Source: an uncultured Bacteroidota bacterium
GTDB taxonomy: Bacteria; Bacteroidota; Bacteroidia; NS11-12g; UBA9320
Assembly (NCBI GenBank): GCA_913050005.1
Contig: CAJXBI010000001.1
Span: 26,748 to 90,747 of the forward strand
Reading direction: 5' to 3'
Length of the DNA stretch: 64,000 nucleotides
Positions 51,466 through 61,680 of the stretch are shown piece after piece. The notes beneath the pieces are model-generated. The model did not search any database. It was given only the letters and a program-made list of their open reading frames with translations, and was not told the DNA's origin. How positions within the stretch are numbered: the stretch's first letter is position 1; each line of letters begins with the position of its first letter. The position numbers and the translations under genes were made by a program.

Positions 51466-52798
51466 AACCGAGGTAGTTGAATGGAGTAATTTTGCTTATT
51501 TCCATTTTAATAGCATCTGAAACTGCCAATTTCTCTACAAATGCAGAAATACTCAGCTTGTTAATGCCGTTATGGGTTCTTGTTAGATCCTTTAATAGTT
51601 CATAGGCTCCTTCAACTTTTTCTCGTCTGAGGATAGTTTGAATAGCTTCTGCTACAACGGCCCAATTTTTGTCTAAATCTGCATGTATAGCTTCGTTGTT
51701 TAAAATGAGCTTACCCATACCTTTATTCAAACTTTTAAGAGCAATTAATGTGTGCGATAAAGGAACTCCAATATTTCTTAATACTGTACTATCTGTTAAA
51801 TCTCTTTGAAGTCTACTAATGGGAAGCTTATTACTCAAGTGATCGAACAAGGCATTTGCAATACCCATGTTTCCTTCTGCATTTTCAAAATCAATTGGAT
51901 TTACTTTATGAGGCATGGCACTTGACCCTACCTCACCAGCAACAATTTTCTGTTTAAAAAAATCCATACTGATGTACTGCCAGATATCTTTAGCAAAATC
52001 CATTAAAATAATATTAATTCGTCTTAATGCATCGAATACAGCAGCTAATTGGTCGTAGTGATCAATTTGAGTGGTAGGATAACTTCTGACTAACCCTAAA
52101 TCATTAACTAGCCGATCACCAAAATCGGGCCAGTTAACATCTGGGAAAGCCAGTCTGTGAGCATTGAATGCACCAGTTGCACCACCAAATTTTGCACTGA
52201 TTGGAGTATTAATGAGGGTTTCTAATTGAATTTGGATACGTTTTGCAAAAACAGCAAATTCTTTTCCCACTGTAGTAGGAGTAGCTGCCTGTCCATGAGT
52301 CCTACTTAATAAGGGGATATTTTTCCATTCATTAGCAAAAGAGACTATTTTTTCCAAAACGTTTTTGATAGCAGGTATTATCACTTCATCGATACCTAGC
52401 TGTAAACTAAATGGAACAGCAGTATTATTAATATCTTGGCTAGTCAACCCAAAGTGAACAAATTCACTGTAAGGTTCAATTGGTGTTCCTTTGATTTTAT
52501 TTTTAATAAAATACTCAACAGCCTTCACATCGTGATTAGTTGTTTTTTCAATTTCCTTAATTTCTTGAGTATCTTTTTCGTTAAAATTTTGATAGATGGC
52601 TCTCAAAAAAATTTGATTTTCCTCAGGTAATAAAGGAAAGGGCTTTAATTCTAATTGAGATAATGAGATAAAATATTCAATTTCGATCCAAACCCGGTAT
52701 TTGAATAGACCGTATTCGGAAAAATAAGGTGCCAATTCATTTACTTTATTGTGGTATCTCCCATCGATAGGACTGATTGCTGAAAGTGGTGAAAGCAT
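51452..52798 (-). CDS. purB: Adenylosuccinate lyase
   Basis: ORF track to 52825; ATG at 52798 MLSPLSAISPIDGRY; GSSAMPHKVNPIDFENAEGN signature. Confidence 0.96.
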   Translation of the reverse strand: MLSPLSAISPIDGRYHNKVNELAPYFSEYGLFKYRVWIEIEYFISLSQLELKPFPLLPEENQIFLRAIYQNFNEKDTQEIKEIEKTTNHDVKAVEYFIKNKIKGTPIEPYSEFVHFGLTSQDINNTAVPFSLQLGIDEVIIPAIKNVLEKIVSFANEWKNIPLLSRTHGQAATPTTVGKEFAVFAKRIQIQLETLINTPISAKFGGATGAFNAHRLAFPDVNWPDFGDRLVNDLGLVRSYPTTQIDHYDQLAAVFDALRRINIILMDFAKDIWQYISMDFFKQKIVAGEVGSSAMPHKVNPIDFENAEGNMGIANALFDHLSNKLPISRLQRDLTDSTVLRNIGVPLSHTLIALKSLNKGMGKLILNNEAIHADLDKNWAVVAEAIQTILRREKVEGAYELLKDLTRTHNGINKLSISAFVEKLAVSDAIKMEISKITPFNYLGYAGE

Positions 52799-52948
52799 GG
52801 TGCAAATCAACATCATTTTTTTCACTTTGGTGGCATTTGCAAACGATATCCATGTAATATTTATGGAATAGCTACAGTAAAATTATAGTAGGATGAGTTA
52901 AGATTCGTTAGTGAATTAATGTTTCAACTATTAGTATCCATTTCTGAT

Positions 52949-52956
52949 TACCTTTG
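52949..52956 (+). promoter_or_regulatory. TAnnTTTG -7 promoter element (TACCTTTG) 5 nt upstream of nuclease ATG
   Basis: Consensus match. Confidence 0.5.
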
Positions 52957-52961
52957 CTATC

Positions 52962-54530
52962 ATGAGGAAATACATTCTTTTAAACGTTTTTGTCTTATAT
53001 ACCGTTTTTGTACAAGCTCAACTTACCCTGTCTTCATCTACAATTGAATTTGGGGATGTACTAACCACAGAAGAAAAGGAAATAGCTGTAGATATTACGA
53101 ACAAGAATACCTATCCAGTTAAGGTGGAGAATGCGGTGTTACATTCAGCTGATTTTACGTGTTCTGTGGTAAATACCGAAATTGGGGTTGGAGGAACTGA
53201 AAAGGTTCGCGTTAAGTTTAAACCTAGACATAACATTGCCTATAATTCAGAATTGATTATCGTTTTGGATGATGGTGCAGAGTATCGAGTAGATATTCAA
53301 GGAGACGGAAGATATGAAGATACTTACTATTCGTCAACTTTTAACAAAAGTTACCAAGATTTAAAAGATGAGTTAAAGTCTATTCTGGCCAAAAATTATC
53401 TAAACTTAGGATATACCAATGCTCGAGACAATATGTATGGAGATATTGATAATCAAGATGGTAAAGTGACTTGTGTATATACTGGAAGAGAGTCTAAATT
53501 TAATACAAGAAGTGGTGCTAACGCAAATAGTATGAATTGTGAACATACATGGCCGCAAAGTTTCGGTAGTTCCAACGAACCAGAGCGAGCAGACATTCAT
53601 CACTTATTTCCAACTGATGGAGGTACGAATAGCCGTAGAGGTAATAATCCATTTGGTCTAGTAACTAATCCAAGTTGGACCGGTGGTGGGAGTAAATTAG
53701 GCGGAGGTTTATTTGAACCTAGAGATGAACATAAAGGAGCTGTAGCCCGAGCTATGCTGTATTTTGCCATACGCTATCAAAATTATAATAATTTTCTTGA
53801 CGCTCAAGAAGGTATTCTAAAACAATGGCATACCATTTTTCAACCAAGTGCTTGGGACATTCTTCGCAATGAAAAAATATTTGGATATCAAAAAAATCGT
53901 AACCCATTTGTAGATCACCCAGAGTTTATAGAGCGTATGAATAAGATAGGCACTAATGATCCTAAACCTGAAATTAGAACTATTGAAGTCTCTCAGCAAC
54001 AAATCAATTATAGTTTCGTATCACCATCAACAGAAAGAACAATTTATCTTGTCAACACTGGAAATATTCAAATTTCTGATATAACCGACATTTTTACCAA
54101 AAATAATAACGTGATCATTAAATCTGTGGAAAGTACTGCTAACCCAGGTGATGTTTCGGCTTTAGTAGTGACATTCAAATCACTACCAGATGGGTCTTAC
54201 GAGGATGAAATTTGGATAGATATTGACGCTCAGACAGGAAGTTTCATAAAAATCCCAGTGAGTTTTACCACGGGGCAGGCATCAGTAAATAACCTTAAAC
54301 AAAATCCAATACGTGCAATGTATTCCTCTCACAATCAAACAATACACTTACAAAATTTACCTAAGGATATTTATGGTATAGAAATATGGAATACAAGTGG
54401 GCAAATGGTTTTAAACGATATATCACCGACGTTAAACGATATCCCTTTTAATAATTATAATTCTGGTGTTTACTTCGTGCTTATTAAAACTAAAGCTAGA
54501 GCAGTTGCCTCAAAAGTTTTGGTTTATTAA
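52962..54530 (+). CDS. Secreted endonuclease I-family nuclease with flanking Ig-like/choice-of-anchor domains and T9SS C-terminal domain
   Basis: MNCEHTWPQSFGSSNEPERADIHHLFPTDGGTNSRRGNNPFG; N-terminal FGDVLTTEEKEIAVDITN...; C-terminal GVYFVLIKTKARAVASKVLVY. Confidence 0.88.
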   Translation: MRKYILLNVFVLYTVFVQAQLTLSSSTIEFGDVLTTEEKEIAVDITNKNTYPVKVENAVLHSADFTCSVVNTEIGVGGTEKVRVKFKPRHNIAYNSELIIVLDDGAEYRVDIQGDGRYEDTYYSSTFNKSYQDLKDELKSILAKNYLNLGYTNARDNMYGDIDNQDGKVTCVYTGRESKFNTRSGANANSMNCEHTWPQSFGSSNEPERADIHHLFPTDGGTNSRRGNNPFGLVTNPSWTGGGSKLGGGLFEPRDEHKGAVARAMLYFAIRYQNYNNFLDAQEGILKQWHTIFQPSAWDILRNEKIFGYQKNRNPFVDHPEFIERMNKIGTNDPKPEIRTIEVSQQQINYSFVSPSTERTIYLVNTGNIQISDITDIFTKNNNVIIKSVESTANPGDVSALVVTFKSLPDGSYEDEIWIDIDAQTGSFIKIPVSFTTGQASVNNLKQNPIRAMYSSHNQTIHLQNLPKDIYGIEIWNTSGQMVLNDISPTLNDIPFNNYNSGVYFVLIKTKARAVASKVLVY

Positions 54531-54548
54531 AGTAAAAAGTTTCTTAAT

Positions 54549-56342
54549 ATGCGTTTTTTAAAAGTAGTATTTGCATCAGCTTTAGGGTACATTCTAGCGA
54601 TAGTTTTATTTATTATCACACTAATTTTTATTGCTGTAGGAGTTGCTTCAAATTCAAAACCAGAGGTAAAAATTCCTTCTAATGGAGTGCTTAATATGAA
54701 GTTGAACTATCCATTGGCAGATAAATCTATTGATGACAGCCCAATTGTATTTTTATCAGCTTTGGATCCCAACGCAAATATCCCACTTGGGCTCAACAAA
54801 ATACTTCGAGCTATAGAACAAGCTAAAGACGATGAAAAGATCAAGGGAATTATTCTGGATTTGACTACATTTTCTTCAGGTTATGCAAAGATTAGTGAGA
54901 TACGAAACAGATTAGAAGATTTCAAATCCTCTGGGAAGTTTGTCTATGCATATGCAGATTACTATTATTTCCCCACCTACTACATGGCATCAGTTGCCGA
55001 TAGTGTTTTTATAAACCCAGAAGGTGAGATGTCTTTTACAGGTATGGTGGGTCAGGTTTCATTTTTTGCAGGTGCTCTAGAAAAAATGGGGATAGAAGTA
55101 CAAGCCATAAGATCAGGTAAGTTTAAGGGTGCTGTTGAATCGTTTACTCGAAAAAATCTAAGTCCTGAAAATCGATTACAGATGGAGGAATATATTAGTT
55201 CAGTTTTCGGTGAAGTACTCAATAAAATAGCTGATTCACGAAAAATAAGTGTTCAAAAATTAAAGACAGACGCAGATCAACTTCAAATGAGATCAGTGAA
55301 TGATTTTATAAATGCTGGATATATTGATCAAGCATTGTACAGGGATCAGTTCTACACTACGATGAAAAGAAGAATGTGCGTAGATGATGATAAAAAAGTA
55401 CCTCTTATTTCTGAAAAAAAGTATGCTAAAAGTTTAAAATCTAATGGCAGTGGTCGCGATCAAATAGCAGTAGTATATGCAAGTGGAGATATTGTTGGCG
55501 GTAAAGGTGATGGATCACAAATCGCCTCAGATGATATGGCCAAAACACTAAAGTCAGTAAGATTAGATAATAAGGTAAAAGCAGTAGTTTTCAGGATAGA
55601 TAGCCGTGGTGGAAGTTCACTGGCTAGTGATATCATTTGGAGAGAAGCAAAACTCCTTGCAGAAGAAAAACCATTAATAGTGAGCATGAGTGATGTAGCT
55701 GCAAGTGGAGGATATTATATTGCTACTCCAGCTCGTAAAATTTTGGCAGAACCAACCACAATAACAGGCTCAATTGGGGTATTTGGTTTAATTCCAAATG
55801 CTAAAAAATTGTTGAATGATAAGATTGGGGTAACCTTTGAGTATATTGGAACGGGTAAAAATTCAGATATGGGAAGAATTGATCGACCGCTAACATCGAA
55901 TCAGAAAGAATATATAGTTTCAATTATTGATAAAATTTACGATACTTTTTTAACTCGAGTTGCAGACGGTAGAGAGATGACTAAAGAAGATGTTCATGCA
56001 GTTGCTCAAGGCAGAGTTTGGACGGGTAAGATGGCCAAAGAAGTTGGCTTAGTTGATCAACTTGGGGGATTGGAAGATGCAATTGATATAGCTGCAGAGG
56101 AGGCCGGTTTGAAAGATTACCGTTTGAAGGAACTACCCAAATCAAAAGATCCAATTATTGAAATGGTAGCAAAGTTTCAAGGGAATTCAAGTTTAGGTTC
56201 CCAGCTTCAAATAATGGCTAAAAACACAGGTTTCGAATCCTACATACACCAATTAAGTGATATTGAACGCTGGGGAACAAAACAAAGTGTGCAAGCAATT
56301 ATGCCTTACTCAATTGAGATTAAAAATTACACATTAAGGTAA
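54549..56342 (+). CDS. sppA: Signal peptide peptidase SppA (67K type)
   Basis: 597 aa; VVFRIDSRGGSSLASDIIWRE, MSDVAASGGYYIATPARKI, TGSIGVFG. Confidence 0.95.
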   Translation: MRFLKVVFASALGYILAIVLFIITLIFIAVGVASNSKPEVKIPSNGVLNMKLNYPLADKSIDDSPIVFLSALDPNANIPLGLNKILRAIEQAKDDEKIKGIILDLTTFSSGYAKISEIRNRLEDFKSSGKFVYAYADYYYFPTYYMASVADSVFINPEGEMSFTGMVGQVSFFAGALEKMGIEVQAIRSGKFKGAVESFTRKNLSPENRLQMEEYISSVFGEVLNKIADSRKISVQKLKTDADQLQMRSVNDFINAGYIDQALYRDQFYTTMKRRMCVDDDKKVPLISEKKYAKSLKSNGSGRDQIAVVYASGDIVGGKGDGSQIASDDMAKTLKSVRLDNKVKAVVFRIDSRGGSSLASDIIWREAKLLAEEKPLIVSMSDVAASGGYYIATPARKILAEPTTITGSIGVFGLIPNAKKLLNDKIGVTFEYIGTGKNSDMGRIDRPLTSNQKEYIVSIIDKIYDTFLTRVADGREMTKEDVHAVAQGRVWTGKMAKEVGLVDQLGGLEDAIDIAAEEAGLKDYRLKELPKSKDPIIEMVAKFQGNSSLGSQLQIMAKNTGFESYIHQLSDIERWGTKQSVQAIMPYSIEIKNYTLR

Positions 56343-56453
56343 TAACAGGGGTATGAATTCTGTTAATTTACTACATAAAAGGGTATGATTATGAGTAATA
56401 ATTATTATGTAACTGCCAAAAATTAAAAAAATCTGCCATTTTTGCAGTCATCT

Positions 56454-57698
56454 ATGGATTTACAACAAGTAAAGCAACGATTTGGAATTATAGGAAATTC
56501 AGCTAAGCTTAATTATGCTTTGCAAACTGCTATGCGTGTAGCATCAACAGAGCTCACGGTATATATCCAAGGGGAGAGTGGTAGCGGTAAAGAGTCATTT
56601 TCTAAAATCATTCATCATTTAAGTTCTCGAAAACATGGTCCATTTATAGCAATTAACTGTGGAGCCCTTCCTGAGGGGACCATCAATTCTGAACTATTTG
56701 GTCATGATAAAGGAGCTTTTACAGGAGCTGTAGACAATCGAAAGGGGTATTTTGAAAGTGCCAATGGTGGGACAATTTTTTTGGATGAAGTAGGGGAGCT
56801 TCCTTTGGAAACTCAAAGTAGATTACTTCGAGTACTTGAAAATGGTGAATTTATCCGTGTAGGAAGCAGTAAGGTTCAAAAGACGGATGTTAGAATCATT
56901 ACAGCAACTAATAGAGATTTGATAACAGAAGTTGAACGAAATAAGTTTAGAGAAGATTTATATTACAGACTTGCTACATTACCTATTGCTGTACCACCTC
57001 TGAGAGAACGTCCTGGTGATGTTGCACTTTTATTTCAAAAATTTGCTTTTGATGCCTCCGAGAAATACAGAAATGAAATGATGGAGCTCACTATGGATGC
57101 TGAGCAACTTTTGATGAATTATCGATGGCCTGGGAATATTAGACAACTTAAAAATATAGCCGAACAGGTATCCGTACTTGAAGAAAGTCCACATATAACT
57201 GCTGACATTCTTAGGAAATTCATGCCTGAACGTGCCGAGAATAATTTGCCAGCACTATATAAATCAGAAGGTAAGGATAGTGATGTTTCCGAAAGAGATA
57301 TTTTTTATAAAGTGCTGATTGATTTAAAAAAGGATGTATCTGAGCTAAGAAAGTTAGTATTTGGGATGTTGGATAATTCTGAACCCTCTGAAAAATATAT
57401 GGAACCTAATAAACCACCAATTACTCGACTTATTCCCCAAGAATCAAATCAAGCAGAGACATCTGATTTCATATCAAATAGTCCAAACGATACAGATGAA
57501 ATGTATCAACATGTAGTTATTGAAGATAAAGACTCTGTTGGTGAACACGAAGTGTTATCACTGGAAGTAAAAGAAGAAGAATTAATCCGTAAAGCGTTAT
57601 TGAAAAATAATGGTCGAAGAAAAAAAGCAGCTAAAGAGCTAGGAATTTCAGAGCGCACTTTGTACAGAAAAATAAAACAATATGAAATTGAAAGTTAG
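56454..57698 (+). CDS. Sigma-54-dependent transcriptional activator without receiver domain (AAA+ plus Fis HTH)
   Basis: ATG 56454 (track starts at TTG 56442); GESGSGKESFSKIIH, GAFTGA, C-terminal ELGISERTLYRKIKQYEI. Confidence 0.95.
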   Translation: MDLQQVKQRFGIIGNSAKLNYALQTAMRVASTELTVYIQGESGSGKESFSKIIHHLSSRKHGPFIAINCGALPEGTINSELFGHDKGAFTGAVDNRKGYFESANGGTIFLDEVGELPLETQSRLLRVLENGEFIRVGSSKVQKTDVRIITATNRDLITEVERNKFREDLYYRLATLPIAVPPLRERPGDVALLFQKFAFDASEKYRNEMMELTMDAEQLLMNYRWPGNIRQLKNIAEQVSVLEESPHITADILRKFMPERAENNLPALYKSEGKDSDVSERDIFYKVLIDLKKDVSELRKLVFGMLDNSEPSEKYMEPNKPPITRLIPQESNQAETSDFISNSPNDTDEMYQHVVIEDKDSVGEHEVLSLEVKEEELIRKALLKNNGRRKKAAKELGISERTLYRKIKQYEIES

Positions 57699-58197
57699 AG
57701 CATTAATACTTTCCGGTTTGCTGTTTGCTTTGCTAGGACTTCAATCCTGTGGATTTTACTCTTTTTCAGGGACTAGTATCCCTCAAGAAGTGAAAACTTT
57801 CTCTGTGAGTTTTTTTGAAAACAATGCTCCAATAAATTCACCACTCTTAAGTCAGACAATTACGGAGGGGTTAAAGCAAAAATTTATCTCAGAAACTAAT
57901 TTAAGCATCGAAGAATTAAACGGAGACTTTGATTTTTCGGGAGAAATCATCGCTTTTACAGTGACTCCTGTTTCTGCTCAAAGTTCAGATAATGCTCAGT
58001 TAAATCGACTTACTATTAAGACGTCTGTTAAATTGGTTTGTGCATCAGATGATAAATTGTCATTTGAGCAAACTTTTTCAAATTTTCAAGATTTTGATGC
58101 TACTGTTAATTTTAGTGACGTAGAAAATGATTTAGTAGAAGAAATCTCTTCCATGTTGATTCAATCAATTTTTAACAAATCAGCAATTAATTGGTAG
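57682..58197 (+). CDS. lptE: LptE-family LPS-assembly lipoprotein
   Basis: Lipobox LGLQSCGFYSFSGTSIPQEVKTFSVSFFENNAP; overlaps the sigma-54 activator by 17 bp. Confidence 0.88.
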   Translation: MKLKVRALILSGLLFALLGLQSCGFYSFSGTSIPQEVKTFSVSFFENNAPINSPLLSQTITEGLKQKFISETNLSIEELNGDFDFSGEIIAFTVTPVSAQSSDNAQLNRLTIKTSVKLVCASDDKLSFEQTFSNFQDFDATVNFSDVENDLVEEISSMLIQSIFNKSAINW

Positions 58198-59117
58198 AAA
58201 ATAAAGTTGACATATTAAATTTAGTTAATAAACCTGATAAAATTGATGAATCTAGTATTAATATTATAGCCGACTTATCTATAGAGTATCCTTGGTGTAG
58301 TACTTACCAAATCATACTTGCCAAAGGTTATTCGAACCAAGACTCTTATTCGCAGAATAAGCAATTACGAATTGCCTCCACATATGCTGGAAGCCGTGAA
58401 CAATTGTTTTTATATTTTCACAAAAATCAAGAACAAAATTTACAGTTAGTCTCCAAAACTGAGGAATCAAACCAAAAAAAATCTAAAGAAAAAACTTCAT
58501 TTTTACCAATCACTTCTCCTCAAAAACAAACACGTAAACTTGCAGAGAATAAAACCAATAATAAAGCCTCAAAAGAAAAACTTCAATCTATTGATTTTGA
58601 TGAAATAGTTAAATACAATCCAATTAAGGAACTTAAACAAATAAAGCGTCAAATTAAAACGGATAAGTTTCGTATTCCAATAGAAAAGATACCTTACAAT
58701 CCAGAAAAAGAATTAGCTAAATTAATTAATGATTCTCCTGAAAAACAGAATAAAGACTTCATGTATTGGATTAATAATATCGATAAGATTAGTCATAAAG
58801 GCAATGAAGTAAAAAAGAAAACTACTAAAAAAGAGAATTCACCTGATCATGTTCAAAATCTACTAGACAAGTTTTTATTAACCAAACGATCAAGACCTAT
58901 TCAAAATAGAAGTTTTTATAATGCTCAAGACAAAGCTGAGGAGAGTGAAACAGATAAAATGAATATACTTAGTGAAACTTTATTAAATATTTATATCAAA
59001 CAAGGTCATTTTGATAAAGCTATTTTGGGTTATGAAAAATTAAGTTTGCAAAATTCTGATAAATCAGCGTATTTTGCCGCCCGAATTAAGGAAATTAAAC
59101 AGATACAAAACGAATAA
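58191..59117 (+). CDS. Uncharacterised Bacteroidota protein between lptE and secG (conserved N-domain, charged linker, TPR-like C-terminus)
   Basis: IIADLSIEYPWCSTYQIILAKGYSNQDSYSQNKQLRIASTYAGSREQLFLYF; C-term SETLLNIYIKQGHFDKAILGYEKLSLQNSDKSAYFAARIKEIK; TTG start, overlaps lptE by 7 bp. Confidence 0.75.
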   Translation: MVENKVDILNLVNKPDKIDESSINIIADLSIEYPWCSTYQIILAKGYSNQDSYSQNKQLRIASTYAGSREQLFLYFHKNQEQNLQLVSKTEESNQKKSKEKTSFLPITSPQKQTRKLAENKTNNKASKEKLQSIDFDEIVKYNPIKELKQIKRQIKTDKFRIPIEKIPYNPEKELAKLINDSPEKQNKDFMYWINNIDKISHKGNEVKKKTTKKENSPDHVQNLLDKFLLTKRSRPIQNRSFYNAQDKAEESETDKMNILSETLLNIYIKQGHFDKAILGYEKLSLQNSDKSAYFAARIKEIKQIQNE

Positions 59118-59125
59118 TAATTTAA

Positions 59126-59512
59126 ATGTTCACTTTACTCATCATATTATCAATAATTGCCTCAGTACTTTTGATTCTTGCTGTGCTTATACAAAACCCA
59201 AAAGGAGGTGGAATTGCAGCCAACTTTTCAGCAGCTAATCAAATAGCTGGTGTTAAAAAAACAAATGAGTTTATTGAAAAGGCTACGTGGACGCTCGCTA
59301 TTGCTATTATGGTATTAGCAATAGGTAGTAGATTTGTATACACACCCGATGTTGAGAAAATAAACTCTTTCATTGAACGAGTTGAAGATTCAAGACCAGC
59401 TGCTCCATCACCAATACAACAAACTAATCCAGCACCTCCAACACAAGAACTTAATCCAGAAAATTTGGATATCGAGATTTTAGACGAAAATGGAAATCCC
59501 ATTGAGCAATAG
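59126..59512 (+). CDS. secG: Preprotein translocase subunit SecG
   Basis: LLILAVLIQNPKGGGIAANFSAANQIAGVKKTNEFIEKATW. Confidence 0.95.
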   Translation: MFTLLIILSIIASVLLILAVLIQNPKGGGIAANFSAANQIAGVKKTNEFIEKATWTLAIAIMVLAIGSRFVYTPDVEKINSFIERVEDSRPAAPSPIQQTNPAPPTQELNPENLDIEILDENGNPIEQ

Positions 59513-59669
59513 TTGAGAACGACTATTTTCATACTTTATAAATATTTTCTATGGATGTATGACACTATGACTTGTCGTTAATTTTTAGTTCAACAAAAAT
59601 GAAATTTTGTCTTTATTGATCAAATTGGCACAATGTGTGATTATTATAAAAAAATTAAAAATTGTAAAA

Positions 59670-59939
59670 ATGAATATTAAACCATTATCAGACAGAGTAT
59701 TAGTTGAACCTGCAGCAGCAGAGACTAAGACAGCTGGAGGAATCTACATTCCTGACACTGCTAAAGAAAAACCACAAAAAGGAACAGTAATAGCAGTTGG
59801 ACCAGGTAAAAAAGACGAACCAACCACGGTTAAGGTTGGAAACACAGTACTTTATGGTAAGTACTCAGGTACAGAATTAGCCGTTGATGGAAAAGATTTA
59901 TTAATGATGCGAGAATCAGATATTCTTGCAATTGTATAA
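59670..59939 (+). CDS. groES: Co-chaperonin GroES
   Basis: ATG 59670 [38 protein letters not shown]. Confidence 0.97.
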   Translation: MNIKPLSDRVLVEPAAAETKTAGGIYIPDTAKEKPQKGTVIAVGPGKKDEPTTVKVGNTVLYGKYSGTELAVDGKDLLMMRESDILAIV

Positions 59940-59968
59940 CTAATAATTTAAATAAAACTTAAAGAATT

Positions 59969-61618
59969 ATGGCAAAGCAAATATTATTTGAAACTAAAGG
60001 AAGAGATGAACTCAAAAGAGGTGTTGATCAGTTAGCGAACGCAGTAAAAGTAACTTTGGGACCTAAAGGTCGTAATGTAGTTATTGATAAAAAATTTGGC
60101 TCACCGAATGTAACCAAAGATGGTGTTTCTGTAGCTAAAGAAATAGAGCTTAAAGATCCTATTGAAAATATGGGAGCTCAGATGGTGAAAGAGGTTGCAT
60201 CTAAAACTGCAGACATTGCTGGAGATGGAACCACTACCGCAACAGTTTTAGCTCAAGCTATTGTTTCTGGCGGATTAAAAAACGTTGCCGCTGGAGCTAA
60301 TCCAATGGACCTTAAACGAGGTATCGATAAAGCAGTATCAGCAGTTAAAGAAAATCTTCAAAAGCAAAGTCAAGTTGTAGGTGACGATTTTGACAAAATC
60401 AGTCAGGTAGCATCTATTTCAGCTAACAATGATGAAGTTATTGGTAATTTAATAGCTGATGCAATGAAAAAAGTTGGTAAGAATGGTGTTATAACAGTTG
60501 AAGAAGCTAAGGGCACAGAAACTGAAGTTAAAACAGTAGAGGGCATGCAGTTTGACAGAGGTTATTTATCTCCATATTTTGTTACGAACACTGAAAAAAT
60601 GGATGCAGATTTAGAATCACCTTACATTTTGATTTGTGATAAGAAAATCAGTAGTATGAAAGAATTACTTCCAGTATTGGAGCAAACAGCTCAATCTGGT
60701 AAGCCACTTGTAATTATATCTGAGGAAGTAGAAGGTGAAGCTCTTGCAACTTTAGTTGTAAATAAAATCAGAGGGTCACTCAAGGTTGCTGCTGTTAAAG
60801 CCCCTGGATTCGGAGATAGACGTAAAGCTATGTTACAAGATATTGCAACCTTAACCGGTGGTACAGTAATTAGCGAAGAGCAAGGTAGGAAACTAGAAGA
60901 TACTACAATCGAAATGTTAGGTACTTCAGAAAAGATTACCATTGACAAGGAAAATACAATTATCGTTAACGGAGCTGGAAAATCAGTAGATATTAAGGGT
61001 CGTATTAATCAAATTAATGCTGAAATAGAAAATTCAACATCAGATTACGATAAAGAAAAGTTACAAGAAAGACTCGCTAAGCTTTCTGGTGGTGTTGCTG
61101 TTCTATATATTGGTGCTGCCTCTGAAGTAGAAATGAAAGAGAAGAAAGATCGAGTAGATGATGCACTTGCTGCAACAAGAGCTGCAGTAGAAGAGGGTAT
61201 CGTTGCCGGTGGTGGTGTTGCATTTGTTAGATCGATTGAATCAATTGCTAAATTAGAGGGAAATAACCCAGATGAACACACTGGTATTAACATCATTAGA
61301 CGAGCACTTGAAGAACCATTGCGTCAGATTGTTGCAAATGCAGGCGGAGAAGGTTCTGTTGTGATTCAAAATGTAAAAGATGGAAAAAAGGATTACGGTT
61401 ATAACGCCCGCACGGACAAGTATATGAATCTTATCCAAGCAGGTGTAATTGACCCTACTAAAGTAACTAGAGTAGCTTTAGAAAATGCAGCATCTGTTGC
61501 AAGTATGCTGTTAACCACGGAATGCATTATTGCTGACATACCAGAAGCGGAAGCACCACACAACCATGCTGGTGGCGCTGGAATGCCAGACATGGGTGGT
61601 ATGGGAGGAATGATGTAA
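59969..61618 (+). CDS. groEL: Chaperonin GroEL
   Basis: 549 aa; [32 protein letters not shown]-terminal GGM-rich tail. Confidence 0.99.
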   Translation: MAKQILFETKGRDELKRGVDQLANAVKVTLGPKGRNVVIDKKFGSPNVTKDGVSVAKEIELKDPIENMGAQMVKEVASKTADIAGDGTTTATVLAQAIVSGGLKNVAAGANPMDLKRGIDKAVSAVKENLQKQSQVVGDDFDKISQVASISANNDEVIGNLIADAMKKVGKNGVITVEEAKGTETEVKTVEGMQFDRGYLSPYFVTNTEKMDADLESPYILICDKKISSMKELLPVLEQTAQSGKPLVIISEEVEGEALATLVVNKIRGSLKVAAVKAPGFGDRRKAMLQDIATLTGGTVISEEQGRKLEDTTIEMLGTSEKITIDKENTIIVNGAGKSVDIKGRINQINAEIENSTSDYDKEKLQERLAKLSGGVAVLYIGAASEVEMKEKKDRVDDALAATRAAVEEGIVAGGGVAFVRSIESIAKLEGNNPDEHTGINIIRRALEEPLRQIVANAGGEGSVVIQNVKDGKKDYGYNARTDKYMNLIQAGVIDPTKVTRVALENAASVASMLLTTECIIADIPEAEAPHNHAGGAGMPDMGGMGGMM

Positions 61619-61629
61619 TCATTTCGTAC

Positions 61630-61675
61630 CACATATAAAAAAAGCATCTCCATGGAGATGCTTTTTTTATATGTG
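61630..61675. terminator. 46-bp perfect palindrome acting as bidirectional Rho-independent terminator
   Basis: CACATATAAAAAAAGCATCTCCATGGAGATGCTTTTTTTATATGTG equals its own reverse complement; between convergent groEL and gpx. Confidence 0.9.
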
Positions 61676-61680
61676 ATGAT

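Noticed and set aside
59513-59669. Searched groES upstream region for a CIRCE element (TTAGCACTC-N9-GAGTGCTAA) and a sigma-54 -24/-12 site (ttggcacaatgtgtgat)
   Set aside because: No CIRCE; the TGGCAC is not followed by a TTGC-type -12 box at the right spacing.
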